Shown: positions 45,901 through 55,500 of the stretch, piece by piece | Position numbering within the stretch: position 1 is the first letter of the stretch | Layout of the letters: every line of letters starts with the position of its first letter | Source: Prochlorococcus marinus str. MIT 9515 | GTDB taxonomy: Bacteria; Cyanobacteriota; Cyanobacteriia; PCC-6307; Cyanobiaceae | Length of the DNA stretch: 64,000 bases | Assembly: GCF_000015665.1 (NCBI RefSeq) | Contig: NC_008817.1 | Coordinates: 806,001-870,000, forward strand | Direction of reading: 5' to 3' | Notes under the pieces: model-generated | Databases searched by the model: none | What the model was told of the DNA's origin: nothing | Seen by the model: the letters and a program-made list of their open reading frames with translations, nothing else | Program-made: the position numbers and the translations under genes

Positions 45901-46482
45901 TATAGATATCATTATGGGTAAATCAATATTCTTATTTTTAATAACTTCTTGAGATGCAAATAATGCTGATTTTATCTGTAAAACATCTTGGCATGTTTCT
46001 ATTAATAAAAGGTCAATACCTCCGTCTATAAGACCATGTATCTGTTCTTCATAAGATTCTTTTAGTTTATCAAATTCAATATGACCTAATGTCGGTAATT
46101 TAGTAGTTGGTCCAATAGATCCAGCAACAAATCTAGGCGAATTAACTGAAGAAAATGAATTTACACTTTTTTGAGCTATTTGAGCTGCTTTTTTATTGAT
46201 ATCATAAGCCTTACTGGCAATATTATATTCATCTAAAACAATTGATGAAGCTCCAAATGTATTGGTTTCAATTACATGACAACCTGCTTCAAGAAATGAA
46301 TTATGTACTTGTTCTACAATATTTGGAGAAGATAAAACTAGATTTTCATTACAGCCTTCTAATTCATCTCCACCAAAGTGATTAGATGATAAATTTAAAT
46401 TTTGAAAAGAAGTGCCTGTACCACCATCGAAAATTATAATTGGTTTATCATCTCTATTTAAATAATCCCTAAATGAAACCAT
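42919..46482 (-). CDS. metH: Cobalamin-dependent methionine synthase
   Basis: MetH transfers the methyl group of methyl-tetrahydrofolate to homocysteine through a cobamide. Domains in order are the homocysteine/zinc domain (GLNCATGP and GGCCGTTPEH, about residues 225-298), the pterin-binding domain (about 350-610), the cap and B12 domain with VKGDVHDIGKNLV (the cobalt-ligand histidine, about residue 740), and the C-terminal AdoMet reactivation domain (about 900-1180, with YRGARYSFGYPACP). The length of 1187 is complete. The cell therefore depends on a cobamide, in line with CobN and CobU in this window. ilvE precedes it on the same strand. Confidence 0.97.
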   Translation of the reverse strand: MVSFRDYLNRDDKPIIIFDGGTGTSFQNLNLSSNHFGGDELEGCNENLVLSSPNIVEQVHNSFLEAGCHVIETNTFGASSIVLDEYNIASKAYDINKKAAQIAQKSVNSFSSVNSPRFVAGSIGPTTKLPTLGHIEFDKLKESYEEQIHGLIDGGIDLLLIETCQDVLQIKSALFASQEVIKNKNIDLPIMISITMETTGTMLVGSDIASALTILEPYKIDILGLNCATGPVQMKDHIKYLSENSPFAISCIPNAGLPENVGGVAHYKLTPIELKMQLMNFIYDYNVQLIGGCCGTTPEHIKYLSSIIDEIVDKKKINTKSSTEKNSFIPSAASIYNSVPYKQDNSILIVGERLNASGSKKVRELLNKDDWDGLVSIAKQQQKENAHILDVNVDYVGRDGVKDMKEITSRLVTNINLPLMIDSTEADKMESGLKTAGGKCIINSTNYEDGDDRFNQVLKLALDYGSGIVIGTIDEDGMARTSDKKYNIAKRALIQTRSSGLEDYEVFFDPLALPISTGIEEDRLNAKATIEAILKIRKSFPDIHIILGISNISFGLSPLSRINLNSIFLDECIKAGLDSAIIAPNKILPLSKISEDTKKLCLDLIYDRRNFKNKICVYDPLVELTKAFQDLTISDFKKASTSNKKLSLEEKLKNHIVDGEKIGLEENLNNALKKYNPLEIINTYLLDGMKVVGELFGSGQMQLPFVLQSAETMKFAVSVLEPHMETVDEKVSNGKLLIATVKGDVHDIGKNLVDIILSNNGFDVINLGIKQDVSAIIEAQKIHKADCIAMSGLLVKSTAFMKDNLEAFNNAEINVPVILGGAALTPKFVNEDCSQIYKGKILYGKDAFTDLQFMNEFMESKKNGNWSNENGFINEDDIQIKLASPRSTDKNRYLNKNIKNTEKIKIIENFERSSFVDEEKPIKAPFIGTRVLQNVDIDIEKLLFYLDKKALFSGQWQIKKNKGQSVEEYNKYLESYANPLLQKWIDIILDKELISPKAVYGYFNCGRKDNSIYLFDNKSHKKISEFNFPRQKSGNNLCIADFYCDLKNNQPLDIFPMQAVTMGAIASEYSQELFKADKYSDYLIFHGLTVQLAEALAEYVHSLVRIECGFKKFEPTNNREILAQKYRGARYSFGYPACPKVSDSNIQLSLLDAKRINLTMDESEQLHPEQSTTAIISLHSKAKYFSA

Positions 46483-46503
46483 ATGTTTATACGAAAACCT
46501 AAA

Positions 46504-47418
46504 TTAATTAATTTTAATACGAGTAATCCAACTATCATAGTCTTGTGATCGCCCTTCCGTTATTTCTATAAGCTTATTTTTCAGTTTATTCATTATTGGA
46601 CGTTTTTTATCAATTCTAGTAGATTCTATTTGTTTTACCGGTGTAATTTTAGCCGCAGTACCAGTTAGAAACACCTCATCTGCAATAAGTAACTCAGTCT
46701 TATCAACGGGTCTTTCTATAACATTTATTCCAAAAGACTTAGCTAATTCAAGAACACTAGCTCTCGTGATTCCTTCCAGAATGTCTTGATCAACACCTGG
46801 TGTTATCAATTCACCATTTCTGACTATAAATAAATTCATACCACTTGCTTCACTTACTTTTCCACTTGAATTTAAAAGTAAAGCTTCATCAAACCCAGAT
46901 AAACTAGCTTCTGTTTTAGCTAATGAACTTGTAATGTAAGCACCACTTATTTTTCCTCTTAATGGCAAAGATCTATCTTCTTGTCTTGTCCAACTACTCA
47001 TTCTGCAAGATACACCATCCGGAGATAAGTAATCTCCCAGTTCAATGCAATAAATAAAGAAATCGGTTTCTATATTATGCAATCTTGGAGCTATACCTAA
47101 ATCACTAGTATAGACAAATGGTCTTATGTAGATTGGTTTTGATGGTTTATTAATTTTTAAAATTGTTTCAATGGCATTAAAAATATAATCTTCAGATATT
47201 TCTGCTAAAAGCAATTTGGCGCTTTGAGATAACCTTTTTATATGTTTATCTGTTCTAAATAAGAGAAATTCATTATTATCTTCGGGATTTGGGATAGCCC
47301 GCATTCCTCCAAAGGCGGCTGTTCCATAATGAAGTGAATGAGTTGCTATAGATACTTTTGCGTCTTTAAAAGGTATACACTTACCTTCAAACCAGGCATA
47401 TGGAAGAAATTCTTGCAT
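46504..47418 (-). CDS. ilvE: Branched-chain amino acid aminotransferase
   Basis: IlvE is a class IV PLP enzyme that makes leucine, isoleucine and valine from their keto acids. The N-terminus AWFEGKCIPFKDAKVSIATH, the YIRPFVYTSD strand and the GKVSEASGMNLFIV segment with the C-terminal FLTGTAAKITPV block are typical. The 304 residues are the usual length. It ends 21 bases before metH in the same direction and may be co-transcribed with it. It is divergent from cobN across 71 bp. Confidence 0.95.
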   Translation of the reverse strand: MQEFLPYAWFEGKCIPFKDAKVSIATHSLHYGTAAFGGMRAIPNPEDNNEFLLFRTDKHIKRLSQSAKLLLAEISEDYIFNAIETILKINKPSKPIYIRPFVYTSDLGIAPRLHNIETDFFIYCIELGDYLSPDGVSCRMSSWTRQEDRSLPLRGKISGAYITSSLAKTEASLSGFDEALLLNSSGKVSEASGMNLFIVRNGELITPGVDQDILEGITRASVLELAKSFGINVIERPVDKTELLIADEVFLTGTAAKITPVKQIESTRIDKKRPIMNKLKNKLIEITEGRSQDYDSWITRIKIN

Positions 47419-47489
47419 ATTTAATTTTAGAAATGAGTTAAAATTGTTCTAACTTACTTAAGTATTCTAAACCTAATTATTATATTTAA

Positions 47490-50400
47490 ATGCATAGGAT
47501 ATTAAATATTGCGGGAAATGAAAATAATAATATCGATTTTGTAGAACAGCCTAGAGCTGATTTTATATTCATTACCAGCGTAAAAGCTGACATAAATATA
47601 ATTTCATCTTTAATAGAAGAAAATGAATTCAACTTATTTAAAAATAATATTAGAGCTTTAGAAATTACAAATCTTAATACCTTCGCACAAATAGATAATT
47701 ATTTTTTTAAAACAATAAATTATGCAAAAGTAGTCGTTCTTAGATTGTTTGGTGATAAAGGTACATGGAGTTATGGAGTCGAGCAATTAATAAAATGGCA
47801 AGAAGCAAATGATAATCGAACTCTTTTAATTCTATCCGGGACTGAAGAGGAGGATTTATCGTTAAATGAATTAAGCAGCATTAATTTAAAGACTTCAATA
47901 AAAATAACTAAACTACTTAGAGCAGGAGGTAGGGAGAACTATAGAAGATTTCTATATTGTTTAACTTTTTTATCATCTATTGAAAAAAGTATTCCAGAAA
48001 AATATACTACGGAAGTTTTTTATCCAGATCCTTATCAATATGATTGGCAAAATGAAAAGGGCTTAAAAGTTGGAATAATTTCTTATAAGTCATTATTTTT
48101 AGCGAACGAAATTGAATTATCAAAAGAATTGATTTACCAGCTAAGGTTAAATGGTTTATCACCCAAAACAGTATTTATATCAAGTCTGAAGAATTTAAAT
48201 GTACAGAAAGAATTGATTAATATTTTTAAAAAAGAAGAGATAAAATTGCTAATAACTACTACATCTTTTTCATCGTCGCTTAACACACATAGCAAAGATG
48301 TAGATGAAAATTTAAATATATTTAAGTCATTAAATATACCCATTTTACAAGTTCTTACATCTAACAAATCTAGAAAAGAGTGGATTCATTCATCAACAGG
48401 AATGAATTCAACAGATTTATTAATGCAAATAATAATTCCAGAATTTGATGGACGAATTACTACAAAGCCATGTGCTTTTAAAGAAGTTATATCTATAAAT
48501 AAAACTTTATGTAGCAAAATTACAAATTATAAAGTTGATAATAGAAATATTAAATGGATTACAAAACTTGCATGTAATTATGTAAAACTGAATAATTTAA
48601 AAAATTTTGATAAGAAAATATCATTAGTAATTGCTAATTATCCCGTAAAAAATGGAAGAATTGGAAATGGAGTTGGTTTAAATACACCACAGTCTGTTCT
48701 AAATATTCTTTATTGGTTAAAAGAGGAAGGATATGATCTTGGCTCGACAGAATTACCTAAAAATTCTTCACAACTTTTTTCATTGCTTATTAAAACTAGA
48801 ACAAATGATATTGAGTCACAAAACAATGAACCTCTTGATTATTTATCACTAACTGAATATCTAGAATTTTGGAACAAATTATCGCTTAATTCTAAAAATT
48901 TAATAATTAATAGATGGGGTCTTCCATCTAAAGCTCCAGATATAGAAAATAAAGGTTTTTCTATAAATGGACTTTTATTTGGAAAAATTTGTTTATTAAT
49001 TCAACCTCAAAGAGGTTATGATATTGAATCTAATAGAGATATTCATTCTCCTGATCTACCACCTCCACATAGATATTTAGCACAATATCATTGGCTAGAA
49101 AATAATTTCAATTCAAATGCTATTTGTCATATTGGTAAACATGGAACTGTTGAATGGTTACCTGGAAAATCTATAGGACTTAGTAATGATTGTTTTCCAA
49201 GTATTATTTGTCCTCCTATTCCAAATATTTACCCATTCATTGTTAACGATCCAGGAGAGGGTTCTCAAGCAAAAAGAAGAACACATGCGACTATAATCGA
49301 TCACCTTACACCCCCTTTAGATAGATCTGAATTATACGGAAACCTTTCGATTTTAGAACAATCACTAGACGAATACTATGAGGCTAAATTACTGAATTCT
49401 AAGCGTATTAATATTATTGAAAAATCTATATTAGAAATAATTAAATCTGATTTTAAAGATATTATATTATTTGAAGAGTCAAATAAAATAGAAGCAATCG
49501 ACTCTTACCTATGCGAGCTTAAAGAATCACAAATCAGAACTGGGCTTCACATATTTGGAACTAGACAAAAATTTTTAAATGAAATTAATTTGATCTTAAG
49601 TATTGCAAGAGTCCCTACATCTAAACGTTGCGGATTAATCCAATATATATCAACAAATCTAAATTTAGAGTTAGATCCATGGACAAATGATTATCAACAA
49701 ATTCTTAGTGATAAAGATAAGGAAATTATTAATTATTATTCAAAGGATAAAATTAATAATTTTAGAAGAGCTTTAGAATTTTTAGAATTTCAAGCTAAAT
49801 ATTTAATTTATTATAGTTTCTATAGAAATCAAATAATTTTAAATGATTTAGAAATATTAGAAAATAAAAAGATATTATTATTATTAACTGAAAATAAAAA
49901 AAATGAAGAATATTTTTATATTATTCACAAAGAAATTGTTGATCCTATTATTAAGTCTTCTATAAATGAGAAGCTATCATTTATAAATTCTTTAAAAGGA
50001 TTATATGTAAATAGCGGACCTTCCGGAGCTCCAACAAGAGGAAAAACAGAGGTTCTCCCAACTGGTAAAAATTTCTTTTCTATTGATTCAAGAGGATTAC
50101 CAACTGAATCAGCTTGGATAGTGGGATGTCAATCAGCTTCTCAAATAGTAGGATTATATAAACAAGAACACGGACAAGACCTTAAAAAAATAGCAATTTC
50201 AGTATGGGCAACATCTACAATGAGAAATGGTGGTGAAGATATTTGTCAAATTTTATATTTAATAGGAGTAAAACCAATTTGGGATGGCCCTTCTAGAAGA
50301 GTTATTGATTTAGAAATAATTCCTTTAAGTGTACTTGGCAGACCAAGAGTTGATGTTACTTTGAGAATTTCTGGAATGTTTAGAGATGCATTTCCACAAT

Positions 50401-51227
50401 TAATATCTTTAGTTCATAAAGCTATTCAGATAGTTTCTCATCTAAATGAAGATATTAAATTTAATCCAATTTTAGACTCTCTTAAAAATGGAGATTCCCT
50501 TAATCGAATTTTTGGTTCTGCTCCTGGTGCATATGGAGCTGGTTTACAGGAGTTAATTTCAAATTCTAGTTGGGATAATAATGATGATTTGGCTGATTCA
50601 TACTTAAATTGGAGTAAGTGGATTTACTCTGATAGTAATGAACCTATCGAAAACAAAAAAGAATTAGAAAAGGTACTTAAAAATATTCAAGTAGTTATTC
50701 ATAATCAAGATAATAGAGAACATGATATTTTAGATTCAGATGATTATTATCAATTCCAAGGTGGAATATCATCCGCAATTAAAAAATTAAAAGGAAAATA
50801 TCCCGAAATATATCACGGTGATTTATCAAAGTTTCGTAAATCAAAAATAAATAAATTAAGTTATGAAATTAATAAAGTCGTTAGAACAAGAGTTCTGAAT
50901 CCAAAATGGATAGATGGAATGAAAGAAAATGGATACAAAGGAGCTTTTGAATTTTCTGCAACTCTTGATTATTTATATGCTTATGATGCAACAACGGAAC
51001 TAGTCTCTGATTGGTGTTATAACCAAATATATAAATCATGGATATGTGATGAAAAACTTAAACAGTTCTTTTTTGAGAATAATCCTTGGGCTTTGAGGGA
51101 TTTATCTCAAAGATTTATAGAGATTATTTATAGGAGAATGTGGAAAGAATCCACTCCAGAAATATTAGATAATTTAAAGAAAATTGTTAACATGGCCGAT
51201 TCAAAAATCGAGAAAAATGAATACTAA
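47490..51227 (+). CDS. cobN: Cobaltochelatase subunit CobN
   Basis: CobN is the large subunit of the ATP-dependent cobaltochelatase that inserts cobalt into hydrogenobyrinate diamide on the way to cobamides. The 1245-residue protein is a ChlH paralogue. It has HIGKHGTVEWLPGK (the counterpart of the ChlH HFGTHG block, about residues 548-561), then SGPSGAPTRGKTEVLPTG and GRPRVDVTLRISGMFRDAFP. Cyanobacteria usually lack the CobS/CobT partners and are thought to use ChlI/ChlD instead. Its stop is one base from the convergent PHP gene. Confidence 0.95.
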   Translation: MHRILNIAGNENNNIDFVEQPRADFIFITSVKADINIISSLIEENEFNLFKNNIRALEITNLNTFAQIDNYFFKTINYAKVVVLRLFGDKGTWSYGVEQLIKWQEANDNRTLLILSGTEEEDLSLNELSSINLKTSIKITKLLRAGGRENYRRFLYCLTFLSSIEKSIPEKYTTEVFYPDPYQYDWQNEKGLKVGIISYKSLFLANEIELSKELIYQLRLNGLSPKTVFISSLKNLNVQKELINIFKKEEIKLLITTTSFSSSLNTHSKDVDENLNIFKSLNIPILQVLTSNKSRKEWIHSSTGMNSTDLLMQIIIPEFDGRITTKPCAFKEVISINKTLCSKITNYKVDNRNIKWITKLACNYVKLNNLKNFDKKISLVIANYPVKNGRIGNGVGLNTPQSVLNILYWLKEEGYDLGSTELPKNSSQLFSLLIKTRTNDIESQNNEPLDYLSLTEYLEFWNKLSLNSKNLIINRWGLPSKAPDIENKGFSINGLLFGKICLLIQPQRGYDIESNRDIHSPDLPPPHRYLAQYHWLENNFNSNAICHIGKHGTVEWLPGKSIGLSNDCFPSIICPPIPNIYPFIVNDPGEGSQAKRRTHATIIDHLTPPLDRSELYGNLSILEQSLDEYYEAKLLNSKRINIIEKSILEIIKSDFKDIILFEESNKIEAIDSYLCELKESQIRTGLHIFGTRQKFLNEINLILSIARVPTSKRCGLIQYISTNLNLELDPWTNDYQQILSDKDKEIINYYSKDKINNFRRALEFLEFQAKYLIYYSFYRNQIILNDLEILENKKILLLLTENKKNEEYFYIIHKEIVDPIIKSSINEKLSFINSLKGLYVNSGPSGAPTRGKTEVLPTGKNFFSIDSRGLPTESAWIVGCQSASQIVGLYKQEHGQDLKKIAISVWATSTMRNGGEDICQILYLIGVKPIWDGPSRRVIDLEIIPLSVLGRPRVDVTLRISGMFRDAFPQLISLVHKAIQIVSHLNEDIKFNPILDSLKNGDSLNRIFGSAPGAYGAGLQELISNSSWDNNDDLADSYLNWSKWIYSDSNEPIENKKELEKVLKNIQVVIHNQDNREHDILDSDDYYQFQGGISSAIKKLKGKYPEIYHGDLSKFRKSKINKLSYEINKVVRTRVLNPKWIDGMKENGYKGAFEFSATLDYLYAYDATTELVSDWCYNQIYKSWICDEKLKQFFFENNPWALRDLSQRFIEIIYRRMWKESTPEILDNLKKIVNMADSKIEKNEY

Positions 51228-51228
51228 T

Positions 51229-51876
51229 TTATCGGCCCAATAAAGAATATCCATGACTATCTGTTCCGCATGTCTTTAGCATATTTAGGCTTTCTGTTAA
51301 TTTGTTTATCTTTGAACATACAAAATTACTAGCTTGCCATCTTTCATTTAAATCATAGTCGTACCAAACTTCAATTCCATCAACTCCTTGATTATTAGCT
51401 TCAGGAATAAGTTTATAAAAAGGAATCCTATACCTTGCAGGATGAGCAAGAAAAGATATTCCTCCGGCTAATCTGATTGCCTTCGTTACTGATTTAATGT
51501 GTAAATCATTACCAATTGGCGACTCACCTTGTATGTAAGGCGTAAGATATTTACTATTTACATTAATTCCTAAGCCAATAACATGAACTAAACATCCAAG
51601 AAGTAAACAATTTATTTCGATTCCAGAGATTAGATTAAATGAATCGCTTGGATATTTCTTAAGAATATTGTTTTTTTCAATAAAAGTATGAGCTTTTACA
51701 GTGTGATGATCTGTAATAGCTATAAATTTTAGTTTGTTAATAAAAACTTGATCTAATAATTGTTCAGGTTCAAAGCTTCCATCACTAAATTTAGTATGAC
51801 AATGAAAATTTATTATATGAGGACAACTATTTATATCTATATTTGAAGTTAATTCAATTAACTCTTTTTTATTCAT
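51229..51876 (-). CDS. PHP-domain metal-dependent phosphoesterase
   Basis: This 215-residue PHP-superfamily protein has metal ligands in NFHCHTKFSDGS (HxH, about residues 24-35), AITDHHT (about 54-60), the HVIGLG strand, FLAHPARY and CGTDSHG near the C-terminus. Relatives include the RNase AM/YciV group and histidinol phosphatases; the exact substrate cannot be read. It follows hemG on the minus strand after 13 bases. Confidence 0.85.
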   Translation of the reverse strand: MNKKELIELTSNIDINSCPHIINFHCHTKFSDGSFEPEQLLDQVFINKLKFIAITDHHTVKAHTFIEKNNILKKYPSDSFNLISGIEINCLLLGCLVHVIGLGINVNSKYLTPYIQGESPIGNDLHIKSVTKAIRLAGGISFLAHPARYRIPFYKLIPEANNQGVDGIEVWYDYDLNERWQASNFVCSKINKLTESLNMLKTCGTDSHGYSLLGR

Positions 51877-51889
51877 TTATGAGAAAGTG

Positions 51890-52426
51890 TCAAAGTTTTG
51901 ATATGGAATTAATTAATTTATCTACTTTTTTCCAATCAGTTAACTCGTAGGTTTTTGAAGTATCTTTTGGACCATTAGTTATAAACATTATAAATAAAAT
52001 TGCTAATTTATTAAATGTGTCCAAACTTGGATAATCTAATCTACCAGCAAATACCTCTTTAGTTGAAGGATTCCATTTTACTTTTTTTAAGAATTTTATT
52101 AAATAAGGGTTAGTCTCAGGAGTTGATTTTTCTGGTTTTCTTGCTGTTAAATTTAATGAAAAGAAAGCTGTTTTTAAATTATTTAATTCTTGTAAATTTT
52201 TTTGAATATATTCATAAACATTCTTTCTGTGATATCCGTACCTAACACTTGCCCCAATAACAACTTCATTAAAATCCTCTAACTTATATTCTGAAGATTT
52301 TTCTATTGAAACAATACTTACACTTTTTTTGCCTTTTAGTTTCTTATAAATATATTCGCATATATTTTTTGTATGACCATCAACAGTAGAATATAAAATT
52401 AAAACCTTTGATTTTCTCCAGAACAT
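51890..52426 (-). CDS. hemG: Menaquinone-type protoporphyrinogen oxidase HemG (flavodoxin-like)
   Basis: HemG oxidises protoporphyrinogen IX to protoporphyrin IX, passing electrons to a membrane quinone. The FMN loop is LYSTVDGHTKNI, and the strong family blocks VVIGASVRYG, LNLTARKPEKSTPETNPY and the C-terminal TDWKKVDKL line up closely with the Escherichia coli protein. The ATG at 52426 is chosen over a TTG at 52441. Most cyanobacteria are reported to use HemJ; a HemG copy suggests gene replacement, perhaps by transfer from a gamma-proteobacterium. Its product feeds ChlH. It lies 13 bp before the PHP gene. Confidence 0.93.
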   Translation of the reverse strand: MFWRKSKVLILYSTVDGHTKNICEYIYKKLKGKKSVSIVSIEKSSEYKLEDFNEVVIGASVRYGYHRKNVYEYIQKNLQELNNLKTAFFSLNLTARKPEKSTPETNPYLIKFLKKVKWNPSTKEVFAGRLDYPSLDTFNKLAILFIMFITNGPKDTSKTYELTDWKKVDKLINSISKL

Positions 52427-52528
52427 TATTTTATTTATCAACTTAAATAATCCTACTTATTAATTTACACAAAATACAATAATATCAACATCTATGAATA
52501 ATTCTAAAATAATTTCTCATATCCAAAT

Positions 52529-54463
52529 TTAATCGCAATTGAAATAATCATATATATCTTTTGCTGTATTGCTCCCAAGTCCCTTTACTTTCATTAGTTC
52601 TTCTTTACTAGCAATTCTTATTGCATCTACAGAATTAAAATGCTCTAATAAATCCTTTATTCTTGAAGAACCTAATCCTGGTATCTGAGTAAGTTGTGAC
52701 CTGTTCATTCTCCTAGATCTCTTATTGCGATGAAATGAAAGTGCAAATCTATGTGCTTCATCTCTTAATCTTCTTAGGAGCATTACTCCCTTTTGATTCA
52801 TATCCGTATTAAGAGGTTTTGTTAATCCAGGTACATAAATTTCTTCATTCTTTTTTGCTAAGGAACATAGAATAACATCTTTTTCTAAATCAAGTTCTTC
52901 CAAAGCCTTATAAGCGGAGTTTAGTTGCCCTTTACCTCCATCAATCATTACCAAATCAGGCCAGTCAGAAAATAGTTCATTATCAAGACTACTTTGTTTA
53001 GTATTATTTATGGTACTTAGATTCCCTCCATTTTGTTTATATCTAGACCATTTTCTAAATCTTCTATGAATAACCTCATATATTGAAGCGTAATCGTCGC
53101 TATGACCTATGTAAACATTAGAGTCTTTTATTTTATATTTTCTATAATTTTGTTTCGATGGCAATCCATCTATAAACACAACTTGTGATGCTACTGGATC
53201 TGTACCTTGAATATGACTTATATCGTAGCCCTCTAATCTTCTTGGATGAATACTCAAATCTAGTATTTGAGATAAATCCTCAATAGCAGATTCATTATCT
53301 TGTATTCCATTTAATATTCTATTTAGTTCTAATCTTGCATTTTTTTGAACCATTTCAATTGTTTTTAATTTATTACTTCTTTTAGGATTAATTATTTTAA
53401 CTTTTTTTTGTTTTATCTCACTAAGCCATTCTTCAATAATCTTTATTTTTTGGAAATTATATTGAACTAATATTTCAGAGGGAATTTCTATCCCTTCAAC
53501 ATTTATATAATGTTCTTCTAGAATTCTTTGAAGGATTTCACTTTCTTGAAGCCCATTCAATTTTTGACTATATCCAATACGACCAATTAATTTACCTGAT
53601 CTCATCTGAAAGATTTGAATACTAGCTATATTTTTTTCCGAAACTATCCCGAAAATATCTCTATTTATGGAAGAATCAGGAATAGATATTTTTTGAGATT
53701 CAGTTAATAATCTTAGTCCGTTAATTTGATCTCTAATTTTTGCTGCTTTCTCATATTGAAGTTCAGTTGAATAAAAAGACATTTTTTTTTCAAGAATTTT
53801 AATTAAATCATCGTTTCTTCCTTGAAATACCATTGACGCTTGTTTCATTATTTTTTTGTATTCCTCTGATGATATTTTTTCTAGATCTACTCCTGTAATT
53901 TCACGATAAAAGGATTTTGATAATTTACTGTGTCTCAACGGAAAAATTTTTTTTATTAAAAATAATGTATTTCTTAAAAGACCAACATCTACATAAGGAC
54001 CGTAATATCTATCTAAATTATTTCTATTCCTCCTTTTTCTAGTTATAAATATTTTTGGATATTTTTCACTCCATGTTATGCAAAGATATGGATATTTTTT
54101 ATCATCTTTTAATAAAATATTAAAATATGGTTTATTGGTTTTTATTAAATTTGATTCTAAATTAAGAGCTTCATACTCACTGTCCGTGACGATAATATCT
54201 ATCTCAGTTATCTGTCTTACCATTAAACATAATCTTGGTGAAAGATCAGCATAGTTATTGAAGTAACTACTTACCCTATTTCGAAGTGTTTTTGATTTTC
54301 CTATATAAAGTAAATTATTATCTAAATCCTTAAAAAGATAACATCCAGAACTCTTTGGTATTTCTGATAATCTTGATTTTAATAATTGCTTATTATTGAT
54401 AAGTTTATATTCTATTTTAAAATTATATTTTTTATCCAATACTTTAGTTGAAGGATTATTCAT
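52529..54463 (-). CDS. uvrC: UvrABC system protein C
   Basis: UvrC makes both incisions in nucleotide excision repair. The N-terminal GIY-YIG nuclease (SGCYLFKDLDNNLLYIGKSK, about residues 39-58) is followed by the UVR helical motif (YEKAAKIRDQI, about 238-248). The RNase H-like second nuclease contains YDISHIQGTDPVAS and MIDGGKGQL, and the C-terminal helix-hairpin-helix is IPGLGSSRIKDLLEHF. The 644 residues are full length. It lies 9 bp after the flavin-reductase-like gene on the same strand. Confidence 0.97.
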   Translation of the reverse strand: MNNPSTKVLDKKYNFKIEYKLINNKQLLKSRLSEIPKSSGCYLFKDLDNNLLYIGKSKTLRNRVSSYFNNYADLSPRLCLMVRQITEIDIIVTDSEYEALNLESNLIKTNKPYFNILLKDDKKYPYLCITWSEKYPKIFITRKRRNRNNLDRYYGPYVDVGLLRNTLFLIKKIFPLRHSKLSKSFYREITGVDLEKISSEEYKKIMKQASMVFQGRNDDLIKILEKKMSFYSTELQYEKAAKIRDQINGLRLLTESQKISIPDSSINRDIFGIVSEKNIASIQIFQMRSGKLIGRIGYSQKLNGLQESEILQRILEEHYINVEGIEIPSEILVQYNFQKIKIIEEWLSEIKQKKVKIINPKRSNKLKTIEMVQKNARLELNRILNGIQDNESAIEDLSQILDLSIHPRRLEGYDISHIQGTDPVASQVVFIDGLPSKQNYRKYKIKDSNVYIGHSDDYASIYEVIHRRFRKWSRYKQNGGNLSTINNTKQSSLDNELFSDWPDLVMIDGGKGQLNSAYKALEELDLEKDVILCSLAKKNEEIYVPGLTKPLNTDMNQKGVMLLRRLRDEAHRFALSFHRNKRSRRMNRSQLTQIPGLGSSRIKDLLEHFNSVDAIRIASKEELMKVKGLGSNTAKDIYDYFNCD

Positions 54464-54472
54464 CTATAGTTT

Positions 54473-54961
54473 CTAACCTCCATAATTCCATCCTGTACTA
54501 TTTAAATTTAAAGATTCCACATCATTATTTAAATATGCTGTTAAAACTTCTCCAACAAAAACAGTATGATCACCATAGATAACATTACCTACAACTTTAC
54601 ATTCAACACCGCCAACACTATCTACTAAAATCGGTAACCCATATTCTCCCAAATTAAATTCCACGGATTCAAATCTTCCACCTAGTGCTTTTTGTGGTTT
54701 AAAAAAAACTGCGGCTAAATCCTTTTGATCACTTTTTAGAACATTTAATGAAAACTTACCAGTATTTTTAATTATTTCATGACTAGATCCTTCTGCTCTA
54801 ACTGCCATTACAACAAGGGGAGGAGTGAAGGATCCTTGTGTAACCCAACTTGCTGTAAAACCATTTACTTCATTTTTCTCTTCATCTCTTACTCCGCAAA
54901 TAAACAATCCATGTGGAATTTTTCTTAATAAGATTTTTTTTGCTTCAAGATTTAATGTCAT
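54473..54961 (-). CDS. Flavin reductase-like FMN-binding protein
   Basis: This 162-residue protein has the flavin reductase-like domain: GFTASWVTQGSFTPPLVVMAV (about residues 34-54) and FSLNVLKSDQ are the FMN-binding strands, and a late VGEVLTAYLN strand closes the barrel. Such proteins reduce or bind FMN with NAD(P)H. The same fold forms the C-terminal domain of cyanobacterial flavodiiron proteins, but no flavodiiron core is attached here. It precedes uvrC by nine bases and is divergent from coaD. Confidence 0.85.
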   Translation of the reverse strand: MTLNLEAKKILLRKIPHGLFICGVRDEEKNEVNGFTASWVTQGSFTPPLVVMAVRAEGSSHEIIKNTGKFSLNVLKSDQKDLAAVFFKPQKALGGRFESVEFNLGEYGLPILVDSVGGVECKVVGNVIYGDHTVFVGEVLTAYLNNDVESLNLNSTGWNYGG

Positions 54962-55020
54962 AATTAATTTAATTAATAATTTTATTTTAACTAAATATCC
55001 TTTCTAATCATAATCAAGTT

Positions 55021-55500
55021 ATGAAAATACTTTACCCAGGTACATTTGATCCTTTAACAAATGGACATCTAGATTTAATACAAAGAGCAGAGAAATTATT
55101 TGGAAATGTAGTAGTAGCGGTTTTAGAAAATACGAGTAAGAAACCTACTTTTGAACTCAGTCGGCGACTCATACAAATAAATAACGCAATATCTCACCTT
55201 TCAAAAATAAGTGTAATTTCTTACGAAGGTCTTACCGTAGATTGTGCTCAGGATGTTAACGCTAACCTTATTTTAAGAGGATTAAGAGCCATGAGTGATT
55301 TTGAATATGAACTTCAAATAGCACATACAAATAAATCTCTTAATAGTGAAATAGAAACTATTTTTTTATCTACTAATACAAACTTTAGTTTCTTAAGTAG
55401 TTCTTTGGTTAAAGAAGTTGCTAAATTTGGAGGAGAAATAAATCATATGGTTCCAGAAGCTGTGGAAAGAGATCTAAAGGAATATTTCAAAAAAAATTAA
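55021..55500 (+). CDS. coaD: Phosphopantetheine adenylyltransferase
   Basis: CoaD transfers AMP from ATP to 4'-phosphopantetheine, the penultimate step of coenzyme A synthesis. The nucleotidyltransferase motif is [16 protein letters not shown] (TNGH, about residues 5-20), and the later [17 protein letters not shown] and [14 protein letters not shown] blocks are diagnostic. The 159 residues match the family. Its stop overlaps that of the convergent dacB by four bases. Confidence 0.97.

Noticed and set aside
46483-47489. Possible cobalamin riboswitch before metH or cobN
   Set aside because: The gaps before metH (21 bp) and cobN (71 bp) are too short to hold one, and I see no B12-box-like sequence.
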